Below are positions 1 through 7,700 of a stretch of 10,099 nt of DNA, piece by piece (the first letter of the stretch is position 1; each line of letters begins with the position of its first letter). A program made the translations under genes and the position numbers. The notes under the pieces are model-generated. The model worked only from the letters and a program-made list of their open reading frames with translations, did no database searches and was not told where the DNA came from. Source of the stretch: Hondaea fermentalgiana (lineage: Eukaryota; Sar; Bigyra; Thraustochytrida; Thraustochytriidae); assembly GCA_014084085.1 (NCBI GenBank), contig NPFB01000206.1:73827-83925 (forward strand). The letters run 5' to 3'.

Positions 1-342
1 GCGTGCCCGCGGCGGCCGGCCGGCTGGGAACGAAGGAAGGCGGGGAATGGGTGGACGCGGAGAGGCCGGCGGAGGCCGGCGGATGCGCGGCGGGAGACCG
101 CGAGGCCGACGGCGGCTCAGCCTCGGCGCAGGAAGCATGCCAGCCGGCGTGACGAGGGCGCAGCTCGCTCTCTCGCTCGCGCCAGGCTCGAGGAGGAGTG
201 TCTCGGAAAGCCTCGTGACGGCGGCTGCGCCTCGCGGCGCCGTGCTGCGCAGGCGCCGTCTCCTCCGCTTTCCCGTCTCCAGACCTCGCGCCCTGCGCTT
301 CCCGGCGAGCGGGCTGGCGGCGGAAGAGTGACCGAACCGCAG

Positions 343-363
343 GCTAGCCTAGCTAGCTAGCTG
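343..363. repeat. CTAG-type palindromic microrepeat
   Basis: This is a run of overlapping GCTAGC/CTAG tetramer palindromes (ctagcctagctagctagct). The same kind of run recurs at about 5215-5235, 5429-5442 and 9219-9252, three times close to a GATC-type run or word. Because each unit is self-complementary, the run reads the same on both strands. Its role is unknown; it may be simple-sequence expansion or a repeated binding site. Confidence 0.7.
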
Positions 364-581
364 GCGAGCGACACGAGCAAGCACGCGACGCGAGCGACGC
401 GAGAGGGAGGGGCTTGCAGGAGCCCTGACCGCGCCGGGCAAACGCTCGGTCGCGTGCCGGCGAGCAGTAGAGGGGGAGGGTCCAGGCGGCGAGGTGTCTC
501 CTCTGCGCGCGGGCTCCCGGGGCTTTCCGTCCATCCCGCAGCGGGAGGGACGAGTGCGCCTCGCGCCGCGTGGCACCCGTG

Positions 582-629
582 GATCGATCGGTCGCACGGT
601 CGATCGATTGATCGATCGAGCGATCGATT
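582..629. repeat. GATC-type palindromic microrepeat upstream of gene 1
   Basis: This is a cluster of overlapping CGATCG/GATCGATC palindromes. It begins with GATCGATCG followed directly by GTCGCA (582-596). A very similar arrangement, GATCGATCG-ATTG-GTCGCA, lies at 9392-9410, less than 100 bp before the second gene's start codon. Sharing of this word by the two paralogues suggests a regulatory element or a remnant of duplicated upstream DNA, but short low-complexity palindromes can also arise by slippage. Confidence 0.65.
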
Positions 630-817
630 TGCGACCGCGGCGCGGGGGAGATCATGGCGAGGCGCCATCTTTCATTTCGCGCCGTGCTGCAGTGCCGGGG
701 GAGGAGGGCGCCGGAGCTGCTCAAGCTCGCTGTCGGCGTGACGGGCCACGCGTGCAAGATGGGTGACTGAGCGCGTCTCGCTTTGCTCGAAAGTGGAAGA
801 CGCAGTGGGTCTCACGA

Positions 818-877
818 TCTTCTTCTTTTGGTTTTCTTATCTTATCTTTTCTTTCCTTTTCTTTCCTTTTCTTTTGC
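818..877 (+). promoter_or_regulatory. Polypyrimidine tract upstream of gene 1
   Basis: About 60 bases are almost entirely T and C, including two perfect copies of CTTTCCTTTT (851-860 and 861-870). The tract ends about 200 bp before the start codon. The second gene also has a long pyrimidine tract upstream (8982-9076). Such tracts are common near promoters of intron-poor eukaryotes and can also precede trans- or cis-splice acceptors. Here no splice event can be demonstrated, so a promoter or 5' UTR element is the modest reading. Confidence 0.45.
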
Positions 878-1080
878 CAAGTTTGCCCAGGGTTGATTTC
901 TTCTCTGTGGCGGGTCGAGTGGCGGCCCAGATCGACGGCAAGATCAGCAAAACCGAATCGAGTTCGAGCTCGAGCTGCGAGAAAAGCAGCTGCGAGCGGG
1001 CGAGCGAAAGAGCGGAAGAGCGGAAGTCTAAAGCTGCTGGCAAGCGAGCGGATTGAGCGGCGCAAGAGAAAACAAGAACG

Positions 1081-4000
1081 ATGCGCGCGGGCCTCGCGTC
1101 AGCCGTGGTTGTGGCCGCGGTTGCCGTGACGGGCGCGCAGGCGCAACTCGACTCGTGCGTGTCCGAGGTCTCGGTGCTCTCCTGGGGAGGACTCGCCGGA
1201 TGCTCGTCCCTGAGCACGTCGCTCGAACCCTGCTGTGGTAACGTCATCGCGTCCTCCGTGGACTCGAGCAGCTCCGGAGGCTACGGCAGCGACGGCAGCG
1301 TCGACACCTCGAGCGATGATGGCGCCGTCTGCCGCAGCGCCGTGGTCGAATCCGCCTACTGCAGCAACGCGAACCTGGACTGCGACACCTTCCAGCCCAA
1401 CTCGACCCACACCGTCTCCTTCGACCTCACCGTCGAGTACGCCACCGAGACCTGCTGCGAAAAGTGCAAGTGCTACGGTGACCCGCTCTGCGAGGCCTTT
1501 GACGGCACCACTGACCAGATGATCGAGTGCGATGGACGCAACTTCACCTCGTGCATGATGCAGCAGGACATTTGCCGCCAGCAGCGTGACCATGCCGGAA
1601 ACCGCTGCAAGTGGCTCAAGGGCAACGACAACTTCCCCTGGTGGACCTCGAACCTCGTCGACGGCTCGCCCTGCCAGGCCGACTACAACGTCTCCGGCCA
1701 GCTGGAGCTCGTCCTCTTCGACGCCGAGGACCTCCGCATGTGGACCCTCATCGGCGAGCGTGGCGTCCAGACCGACTTTTACGTGCAGCTCCCCGGCGAC
1801 GAGGAGCCCTACCACATCAGCGCCGAGTCGTGCTTCGACTACGACCCCCGCGATGTCGGCTCGAGCTCCACGGCCGCCGCCTGGACGCGCCCCACCTCGA
1901 CCTCGTCGCTCCCCGACGTGTGGAGCGTGAGCACCCCGATTGACGTCGAGATCAAGTGGAAGATTGGCTACGAGGCCCTCGGCGTCTACGCCGATGTGGT
2001 CTGCACCAAGGCCATCGGCGCCGAGCGCTCCCGCCTCGACATCGAGAACATCACCAACACCCAGGGCATCACCGGCGGTGATGGCTTTTGCTTCACCGGC
2101 GTCATTGACCAGGATCAGGCCAGCGGCAGCAACGTCGACAACTCTGTGGCACTCCACTTCAAGTGCCTCTCGGCGCAGCTCCCCGACCTCTCCAACACCT
2201 GCAAGGCCCTCGCTGACGACACCTGCTACCCGCGCACCGTTCCGGGCTGGCAGCAGTACTGGTGCGAGACCGCCGAGCTCGAGTTCACCCAGGCTTCCGT
2301 CGGTGCTGTCACCTATGGCGACATGATCGAGACTTGCATTTCCGACATTCGCGCCGGCACCGAGGCCACGCAGTCCGAGTCCTGGATCACGTACGCTTGC
2401 CAGATGAACTCGCAGCTCCCGTACGGATCTACCCAGCAGAACTCGTACGTTGAGGAGTGCGTGAACCTGCTCGCCGAAGAGGGCTGGTTTGAGTGGGCAC
2501 AGACCGCCAAATACCAGGGCATCATCCCCCACGAGTTCGTGCAGTCTGATACTTGCGTGAGCTCGATCGACGACTTCACCACCATCCCCGACGACCTCGA
2601 GTGTGCCCCCGGCATGGTGGTCGAGACCAACCAGGACGGCACCTGGGTGCCTGTGCTCTACTTCCCGCCCGACTCGCCGCCGTGCGCCAACGCCACGATT
2701 GAGGCCAACGGTGATGACTACCCTGCGCTCTTCAAGTACCAGATCCGCATGCGCCAGTGCGGACTCGACGCCAAGTGCCTCGTCGCGGACGAGGGTACCG
2801 AGTGCAAGCCGCTCATGTCCATCGATCTCGAGCTGGTCTTTGGTGGCGCCGTGTGCTCTGCGGGCGGCGAGGACTGCACCTCGTGCCTGCGTGACTTCTC
2901 TCAGACCCCGCCCGAGATTTGCGGCGACACCGACGGCGTCGAGTACACGATGGGCTCGTGCGAGGAGTGCTGCGAGACCAACAACTACGTTCCCGGCCAG
3001 AGCGAGCAGAACTGCCGCGAGCTGACCCTTGACACGCCGTACTGCGACACCAGCGACAGCTCCATGTCCTCGTACTGCAACCAGCTCAAGCGCGGCAATG
3101 CCAACGGCATGCTCACGATCAACCTCATCGAGCCCGAGGATGGCTACAACAGCGCCGAGTGCTGCGAGACCTGCTCGCTGTGGGGTGATCCGTTTGGCGA
3201 GGCCTTTGACGGCTCGCGCGAGAAGCTCATCATTTGCGATTCGCGCGACTCGACGTGCTTTTCCAGCGAGGAGGTCTGCAACAACCTCGTTGACCACGCT
3301 GGCAACCCGTGCGTGTGGAACCAGACCGTCAAGGACCTCATTGGCAGCAACCGCGGCAACATTGGCGCCTATGGCTCGCCGTGCTTGGCAGACTTTGCCA
3401 CATCCGGCGAGGCCGAGGTTGTGCTGTACACTGTGGACGAGCCCGAGTACAGCCTGAGCTTTTACACGGGTGAGCGCTCCATCCTGGACCAGCTGCTGCT
3501 GACGACGCCCCGCGGATCGTACACTCTGGACCCCGTCGAGTGCTACGGTGATGGCGAGTACCCTGGCTGGACCACCGTGTCTGGCGAGGACATCTCCACG
3601 GCCCTGAACCTGACCTTTACCGATTCGGGCGAGGATGGCTACGGAAACGACGAGCGCGTCTGGGCTGTGCTTGAGGCGGACATGGGCATCTTCTTTCGCG
3701 TCACGTGCGTCAACTCGCAGGCCGTTACCACTGACTATGTGGGTGGCTACCGTCTCAACGTTGAGCACCTCGTCGACACGAACCTCGATCGCTCCGACAC
3801 TGGCGGCTACTGCGTCACCTCGGACCTCCGCGCCTACGGTGGCTCTTACACGAACAACTCGATGGCCGAGGAGTGCGAGGAGGGTGATCTCGCTGATGAC
3901 CACGCGGCATGCAAGGCCTTTTGGTCGGGCGCCTGCACCCCGGATCAGATCGACCTCGGTATTGAGAACTGGTGCGAGGTCGCGAACCAGGACAAGACGG

Positions 4001-4569
4001 TGAATCAGTGCGTCAAGAGCATCAAGAAGAACAAGCCCGCAAAGACGGCCACTGCCTGGACCAAGGCAGTGTGCACGGCACTTCTCCCCGAGAAGATGGC
4101 CACGGAGTCGAACAAGAACTTTATGCGCCGCTGTCAGGAGCTCGCTGAGACGGACGGCTACTACGCGATCGTCTCGAACTTTGGCTCTGCCGGCGACCGC
4201 GCCTCGGTCAGCAGCTACTGCGCCAGCTCGGTGTCCGAGTACGGCTCGCGCGACGATGTTGACCCGTGCATTAGCGGCATCTCGGTGCAGTATGATGATG
4301 GCAGCGGCGAATGGACCGAGGCCTTCTTCATTCCCGCGAACTTGCTCCCCTGTGACGGTACGCTTGAGGTCCCTGCCAGCACCAACAAGTACTGGCCGCT
4401 CTTCATCTACCCGATTCGCTTTGAGCAGTGCGACATCCTCAACGAGGAGGGCGCCTGCCTTGCCAGCGAGAACGTGGAGGCAACCTGCATGTCGACCTTG
4501 GGCTATGGCTTGACGGTCACCTTTTCGCACAACAACCGGGTCAGCTGCCCCACCGTTGGTGATACCTAA
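1081..4569 (+). CDS. Secreted Cys-rich protein with two tandem vWD-like modules (1162 aa)
   Basis: The start is fixed by an in-frame TGA at 1054-1056 and A at -3; the stop is TAA at 4567-4569, and no intron is needed. Residues 1-21 form a signal peptide (hydrophobic core, likely cut after AQA), so the product enters the secretory pathway. The mature chain has 68 Cys and eight N-glycosylation sequons (N107, N154, N203, N323, N537, N747, N843, N925), with no C-terminal membrane anchor. It consists of two homologous modules, about residues 22-592 and 597-1156. Each carries ECC/TCC-x2-C, then GDP-x4-FDG (133-142; WGDP at 701 with FDG 709-711), then C-x4-DHAGN-x-C-x-W (165-178; 733-746), then GSPC-x-AD-x3-SG. 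Each ends in matching Cys-containing stretches (ECAPG.../DPCIS...). GDP...FDG recalls the start of von Willebrand type D domains, but the usual His is missing, so family membership is tentative. A Ser/Gly/Asp-rich insert (about 57-81) is specific to module 1 here. Function unknown; an extracellular structural or adhesive role is only a guess. It is paralogous to the gene at 9486. Confidence 0.95.
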   Translation: MRAGLASAVVVAAVAVTGAQAQLDSCVSEVSVLSWGGLAGCSSLSTSLEPCCGNVIASSVDSSSSGGYGSDGSVDTSSDDGAVCRSAVVESAYCSNANLDCDTFQPNSTHTVSFDLTVEYATETCCEKCKCYGDPLCEAFDGTTDQMIECDGRNFTSCMMQQDICRQQRDHAGNRCKWLKGNDNFPWWTSNLVDGSPCQADYNVSGQLELVLFDAEDLRMWTLIGERGVQTDFYVQLPGDEEPYHISAESCFDYDPRDVGSSSTAAAWTRPTSTSSLPDVWSVSTPIDVEIKWKIGYEALGVYADVVCTKAIGAERSRLDIENITNTQGITGGDGFCFTGVIDQDQASGSNVDNSVALHFKCLSAQLPDLSNTCKALADDTCYPRTVPGWQQYWCETAELEFTQASVGAVTYGDMIETCISDIRAGTEATQSESWITYACQMNSQLPYGSTQQNSYVEECVNLLAEEGWFEWAQTAKYQGIIPHEFVQSDTCVSSIDDFTTIPDDLECAPGMVVETNQDGTWVPVLYFPPDSPPCANATIEANGDDYPALFKYQIRMRQCGLDAKCLVADEGTECKPLMSIDLELVFGGAVCSAGGEDCTSCLRDFSQTPPEICGDTDGVEYTMGSCEECCETNNYVPGQSEQNCRELTLDTPYCDTSDSSMSSYCNQLKRGNANGMLTINLIEPEDGYNSAECCETCSLWGDPFGEAFDGSREKLIICDSRDSTCFSSEEVCNNLVDHAGNPCVWNQTVKDLIGSNRGNIGAYGSPCLADFATSGEAEVVLYTVDEPEYSLSFYTGERSILDQLLLTTPRGSYTLDPVECYGDGEYPGWTTVSGEDISTALNLTFTDSGEDGYGNDERVWAVLEADMGIFFRVTCVNSQAVTTDYVGGYRLNVEHLVDTNLDRSDTGGYCVTSDLRAYGGSYTNNSMAEECEEGDLADDHAACKAFWSGACTPDQIDLGIENWCEVANQDKTVNQCVKSIKKNKPAKTATAWTKAVCTALLPEKMATESNKNFMRRCQELAETDGYYAIVSNFGSAGDRASVSSYCASSVSEYGSRDDVDPCISGISVQYDDGSGEWTEAFFIPANLLPCDGTLEVPASTNKYWPLFIYPIRFEQCDILNEEGACLASENVEATCMSTLGYGLTVTFSHNNRVSCPTVGDT

Positions 4570-5147
4570 ATCGACAGCCTTAGTCGGCTACACGTATTTC
4601 TTTTTCGGTAAAATCAATGATGAACTAAGCTTTGACCTGCATGAATTGACTTTTGTTCGTTTTTGGCCTCGTCTTGATGAGATGTCATTCCATCGCGAGT
4701 CGCTCACTCATCGGCTACACGTATTTCTTTTTCGGTAAAATCAATGATGGGCTAAACCTTGACCTGCTTGAATTGACTCTTGTTCGTTTTTCGCCTCGTC
4801 TTGATGAGATGGCACTCCATCGCGAGTCACTCACTCAGGTTGTCGCGCTCAATGGGCAGGACGACTCGGATGTGGGATCAATCACAAAAGATTCTCTTTG
4901 ATTCGAACAGGACACACAGAAACAACAAAAAAGAATGTGCGAATTACATTGCTCCGGTAAGCAAGCCGACTCGGACGAATCAATAGTCACACAGAAGAGC
5001 AATCATTCGTTTTTGAATCGCCAATGAACAGCAAATGTGCGAAATAGTTCCGTTGTCATCTGCAGGGACATTGGCGACCCGTCTAAAAGCGCGATGACTT
5101 GACAATGTGCGATCGATGGTGAATGCGCTTCTGTGGTGAGCTAGGGT
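4570..5147. other. AT-richer downstream spacer and probable 3' UTR
   Basis: Base composition drops sharply in GC after the stop codon. The first 270 bases are a 127-bp tandem duplication (listed separately), which probably includes the 3' UTR. The remainder has A-rich words (AACAACAAAAAAG at 4921-4933) and three copies of AATGTGCGA (4934, 5034, 5104), but no canonical AATAAA signal close to the stop. No gene is visible; ORFs here are under 85 codons and track the duplication rather than any conserved protein. Confidence 0.55.
4584..4837. repeat. 127-bp tandem duplication just after the stop codon
   Basis: Two adjacent copies, 4584-4710 and 4711-4837, are both exactly 127 bp and begin TCGGCTACACGTATTTC. 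Hand alignment shows about 10 substitutions and no indels (about 92% identity), with the first 39 bases identical. Copy 1 begins 15 nt downstream of the TAA, so the duplication probably lies in the 3' UTR. A unit length not divisible by three, and mostly non-synonymous differences in the peptide frame that runs through it, argue against coding. It could be a recent slippage or unequal-exchange event, or a transcript-end element. Confidence 0.93.
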
Positions 5148-5337
5148 GAGCAAATACATTTGCCCTCCAAGCTTCGCGAAGACTGACATCTCGATCGCAA
5201 GCTGATGCAGGCTCGCTAGCTAACTAGCTTGCTAACAGACTGAGGCGCCCGACACGTCAGCTGTCCCCCGAACAAACAGGTTACGGAAGAGATCAACGCC
5301 GCTTCAGTCGTCCACTCAAGCTTTCACCATGTCGCAA
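5148..5337. repeat. Dispersed direct repeat, copy A (190 bp)
   Basis: The block runs from GAGCAAATACATTTGCC to ATGTCGCAA and matches 5362-5547 in direct orientation at roughly 90% identity. There are about ten substitutions plus a 4-nt length difference in the internal CTAG run. It contains an imperfect version of the palindrome GCAAATGCATTTGC at its left end, a GATCGCA word and a CTAG run, the same two word types found upstream of both genes. No terminal inverted repeats or target-site duplication flanks the block. Confidence 0.92.
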
Positions 5338-5361
5338 AAGCGGAAGAACTTTCGCAAAGGG

Positions 5362-5547
5362 GAGCAAATGCATTTGCCCTCCAAACTTCGCGAAGACCGA
5401 CATCTCGATCGCAAGCTGATGCAGGCTCGCTAGCTAGCTAGCCGACTGACTGAGGCGTCCGACACGTCGGCTGTCCGCCGAACAAAGAGGTTACGGAAGA
5501 GATCAACACCGCTTCAGTCGTGCACTCAAGCTTTCACTATGTCGCAA
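5362..5547. repeat. Dispersed direct repeat, copy B (186 bp)
   Basis: This is the second copy of the 5148-5337 block, separated from it by 24 bp (5338-5361). It starts with a perfect 14-bp palindrome GCAAATGCATTTGC (5364-5377); in copy A one base breaks this symmetry. The CTAG run is shorter (GCTAGCTAGCTAGC). A segmental duplication with a 214-bp period is the simplest explanation. Whether it is part of a genome-wide interspersed repeat cannot be told from this window. Confidence 0.92.
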
Positions 5548-6660
5548 CGCACAAGATGATTTAGCATGGCCAAACCTACCCCATTCCCCACGAGAACGCC
5601 ATGTCGTGATGCTCGATACTTGTGTGCATGCGCCACAATGCAAGATCGAAAAGTATTGGACTTTTCGCATGGAAAAATCCGAAGAGGTGGAGGGAGAAAG
5701 AGAGCTTGGTTGACCTGGCCGCTGCTCAAGCTTACCTTGTGGAAGAATCAAGAGAAGGATGCGTACCAATCGTTGGTTTCATAACAAGAACAAATCCTCG
5801 GTAAGAAACAGAAAGCTTTTCAACCTCGCCATCCTTGCGAACGATCGTCTTCTACTGCTGCAGAACGAGGTCACGGTCGAAGTTTCTGTCAATGTCCTTT
5901 TGCAGCCTGCTTGCGCGTGATGAGACGATGACAGGAAGATTCGAAGCAGCTCGTGCATGGCGACACGTATGCATGCGATGCCAACGTTTCCACACGCGTA
6001 AGCCTCGAGCGACATGGCCAAGTGGCTACGCCGGTATACCGCCCGCTCAATTGGATCTATCGACATGTACAGGATTCGAAAATGGTTGCTTGTTGAGGGA
6101 ATTGGTTCGGATAAGGTCGACTTTTGGTGTCGCTGATCAACAAGGAACTCCCTTCTGGCTTTTGTTCTTTCTCCTCTTCTTTCATGATGCCGGCTGTTTT
6201 GAGTTCTTTTTGTTCTGTCTCCAAACGCAGCACTCATTTGAGAACTTTACCATGCAACATCAACGATTAACGTGAAGAGCAATATCATGGATTTCTTGTT
6301 TCGTGAAGCTAAAAGCCAACATGACCTCGATCCATCTCAAAATGTACAAGATAACTGTGAACTAGTTTGCATTGTGGTCTAGAGGGTTGAAAAACACGCT
6401 ATGCGCTTCGCGGGATTTGTCACATCAATTTGACGATGCCATAGCGCACATCACTTTGGTATCACTTCTAGCAATGCGAATGGCAAGAACAGATCGCTGG
6501 TCACTGGTCCATCTCTCGTTGCAAGTTGTCGATGCAACTTTTAACTCTGGGCTTCATCGGGTTCCTTCGATTCAGCTTTAGAGAATGGGTGACCGTTCTT
6601 GTCCCATCTTGCTACCACTTCTTTTGAACAAGTTCAGGCTTGAGTTGCTGCTTCATTGAT
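5548..6660. other. AT-rich gene-free spacer
   Basis: This 1.1-kb stretch is the most AT-rich part of the window; for example, 6241-6300 is 35% GC by hand count. Two overlapping ORFs of about 150 codons on opposite strands (5835-6275 on the plus strand, 5779-6237 on the minus strand) have no recognisable domain, are Arg/Ser/Phe-rich, and lack the G/C-ending codon bias of the neighbouring gene. I looked for reverse transcriptase, integrase and transposase motifs and saw none. It may be ordinary intergenic DNA or a decayed element beyond recognition by eye. Confidence 0.55.
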
Positions 6661-7582
6661 GCTTGCTTTTCTCTCGAGGGCTTTGCACGAGCCTGTATCC
6701 TCGCCATTTGCTTTTACTAACGGGCGATGCGCAGCCTTCACTCACCCCGTTCCTTCATTTCGCTACGCCTCTTCGTTCCTTCGTTCCTGGGAGCGAGCGA
6801 GCAAGCGTCTTCCGCGTCTCTCGAATTCAGAGCCGTCGCCCAGCTCACGCCTCCTTCCGCACTTTTCTCTTTCCACCGCCGCCAGCCAGCCGGAAACCTT
6901 CTCGGCGAGGCGGTCCCGCCAGGCCTCGCCTCGCCTCGCCGCGTCTTGCACCGCCTCCCATCGCGCGCAGTGCGCCCCGTGCTAGCCTCCCATCGCGCCG
7001 CCATCTCGGCACGACGCTCTATCAGCGCCGCATCTGTGGTACGGGCGGCGCACACCTCGCGGTGCACACCTTGATTTCTCCACCAGCGCGCACGCACTGC
7101 ACGCGGCGCAGCAGCATGCACGAGCCACCGCAGGCCTCCCTGGACCCGCTGCGCCTCGCTGCGCCTCGCCCGCGCACTCCCGCTCACGCACGCGGCGGCG
7201 TCGCCACCGCGCGGGTCGCGCGCTGCGAGCCTGGCGCCCGAGCACGGCCGGGTCTAGCGGCAGGCGCTCCTCGATCTCGCGGTAGCACGCAGCGCGTGCA
7301 GCGGCCCGCCACCGCTGCAGCCACCATGGCCACTGGCACCCAGGCGACCGTTCTTTTCCCGACTTCGGCGTGGCGGCCATGGCGGCTGCTCGCGATCCCG
7401 GAGCCGCGCAAGCGGGGTTCAGGCACACGGCCCGCCAGGCCGCTGCCGGCGGCGAGAGGAGGCGAAAGCGAGAAGGCGGCAGCCCGGCTGCGGCTGTTCT
7501 CGCGCGGTTCCGTGCCGTGATGCGGCGAGGCCGCGCGGGCGAGGGAAAGGAAGATAACAAACGAAAAGGGACTCGGGGTCGA

Positions 7583-7583
<1 letters not shown>

Positions 7584-7618
<35 letters not shown>
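7584..7618. repeat. (CTG)11 trinucleotide repeat
   Basis: Eleven uninterrupted CTG units are followed by CT. Read on the minus strand in one frame they would code poly-Ser, which contributes to the spurious 384-aa ORF there. Slippage-prone triplet runs are usually length-polymorphic. No protein-coding context can be supported. Confidence 0.95.
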
Positions 7619-7700
7619 AACTATGGAGCAGACGATCTTCTCTCTCCCGACACTGCTGGCTGGGGCAGGAATGGAGGGGGAAAGAGGGAGCCAATTGCGC

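Larger units (their letters stand above)
1..1080. other. GC-rich upstream region of the first gene
   Basis: No convincing gene is seen here. The stretch is dense in CpG and in purine/pyrimidine-skewed runs, and its short ORFs are Arg-, Ser- and Pro-rich and overlap one another on both strands, as expected for random GC-rich DNA. It holds a CTAG run (343-363), a GATC run (582-629) and a polypyrimidine tract (818-877), listed separately. The last 200 bases before the gene are purine-rich with repeated gagcg/gaaag words and probably contain the 5' UTR. No clear TATA box is visible close to the gene. It is most likely promoter plus 5' UTR, but a transcription start cannot be placed from sequence alone. 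Confidence 0.6.

Noticed and set aside
47..331. Plus-strand ORF of 94 codons at the left edge
   Set aside because: Arg/Gly/Ala-rich product typical of GC-rich non-coding DNA, with no signal or motif.
1099..4530. Minus-strand ORF of 1143 codons opposite gene 1
   Set aside because: It is a shadow: the sense gene's strong preference for C/G-ending codons removes antisense stop codons. The product is Val/Ala/Arg/Leu-rich without domains, while the plus-strand frame has a signal peptide, internal duplication and a paralogue.
4556..4901. Two overlapping small ORFs sharing a GYTYFFFGKIND-like peptide
   Set aside because: The likeness is only the 127-bp duplication read in two frames. The unit is not a multiple of three, and most of the ten differences between copies change the amino acid.
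4890..4915. T-loop-like word GTTCGAATC (minus strand) suggesting a tRNA
   Set aside because: The flanking bases do not pair to form a T stem, and no A-box, anticodon arm or acceptor stem is found at suitable distances.
4584..5547. CRISPR-like or satellite array
   Set aside because: Each repeat system has only two copies, units are 127 and about 190 bp, and there are no regular short spacers. The context is eukaryotic.
5148..5547. LTRs of a small retroelement
   Set aside because: The copies are separated by only 24 bp, lack TG...CA ends and show no primer-binding site or target-site duplication. Direct local duplication is simpler.
5779..6275. Opposing ORFs of 152 (minus) and 146 (plus) codons in the AT-rich spacer
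   Set aside because: Neither shows a domain, codon bias or repeat structure like the real genes, and no retroelement or transposase motif could be found in them or in the other frames I read.
6663..7520. Plus-strand ORF of 285 codons
   Set aside because: It begins in AT-richer DNA and runs into 70-80% GC sequence without a change of frame quality. It is Arg/Pro/Ala-rich, has no domain, and overlaps minus-strand ORFs.
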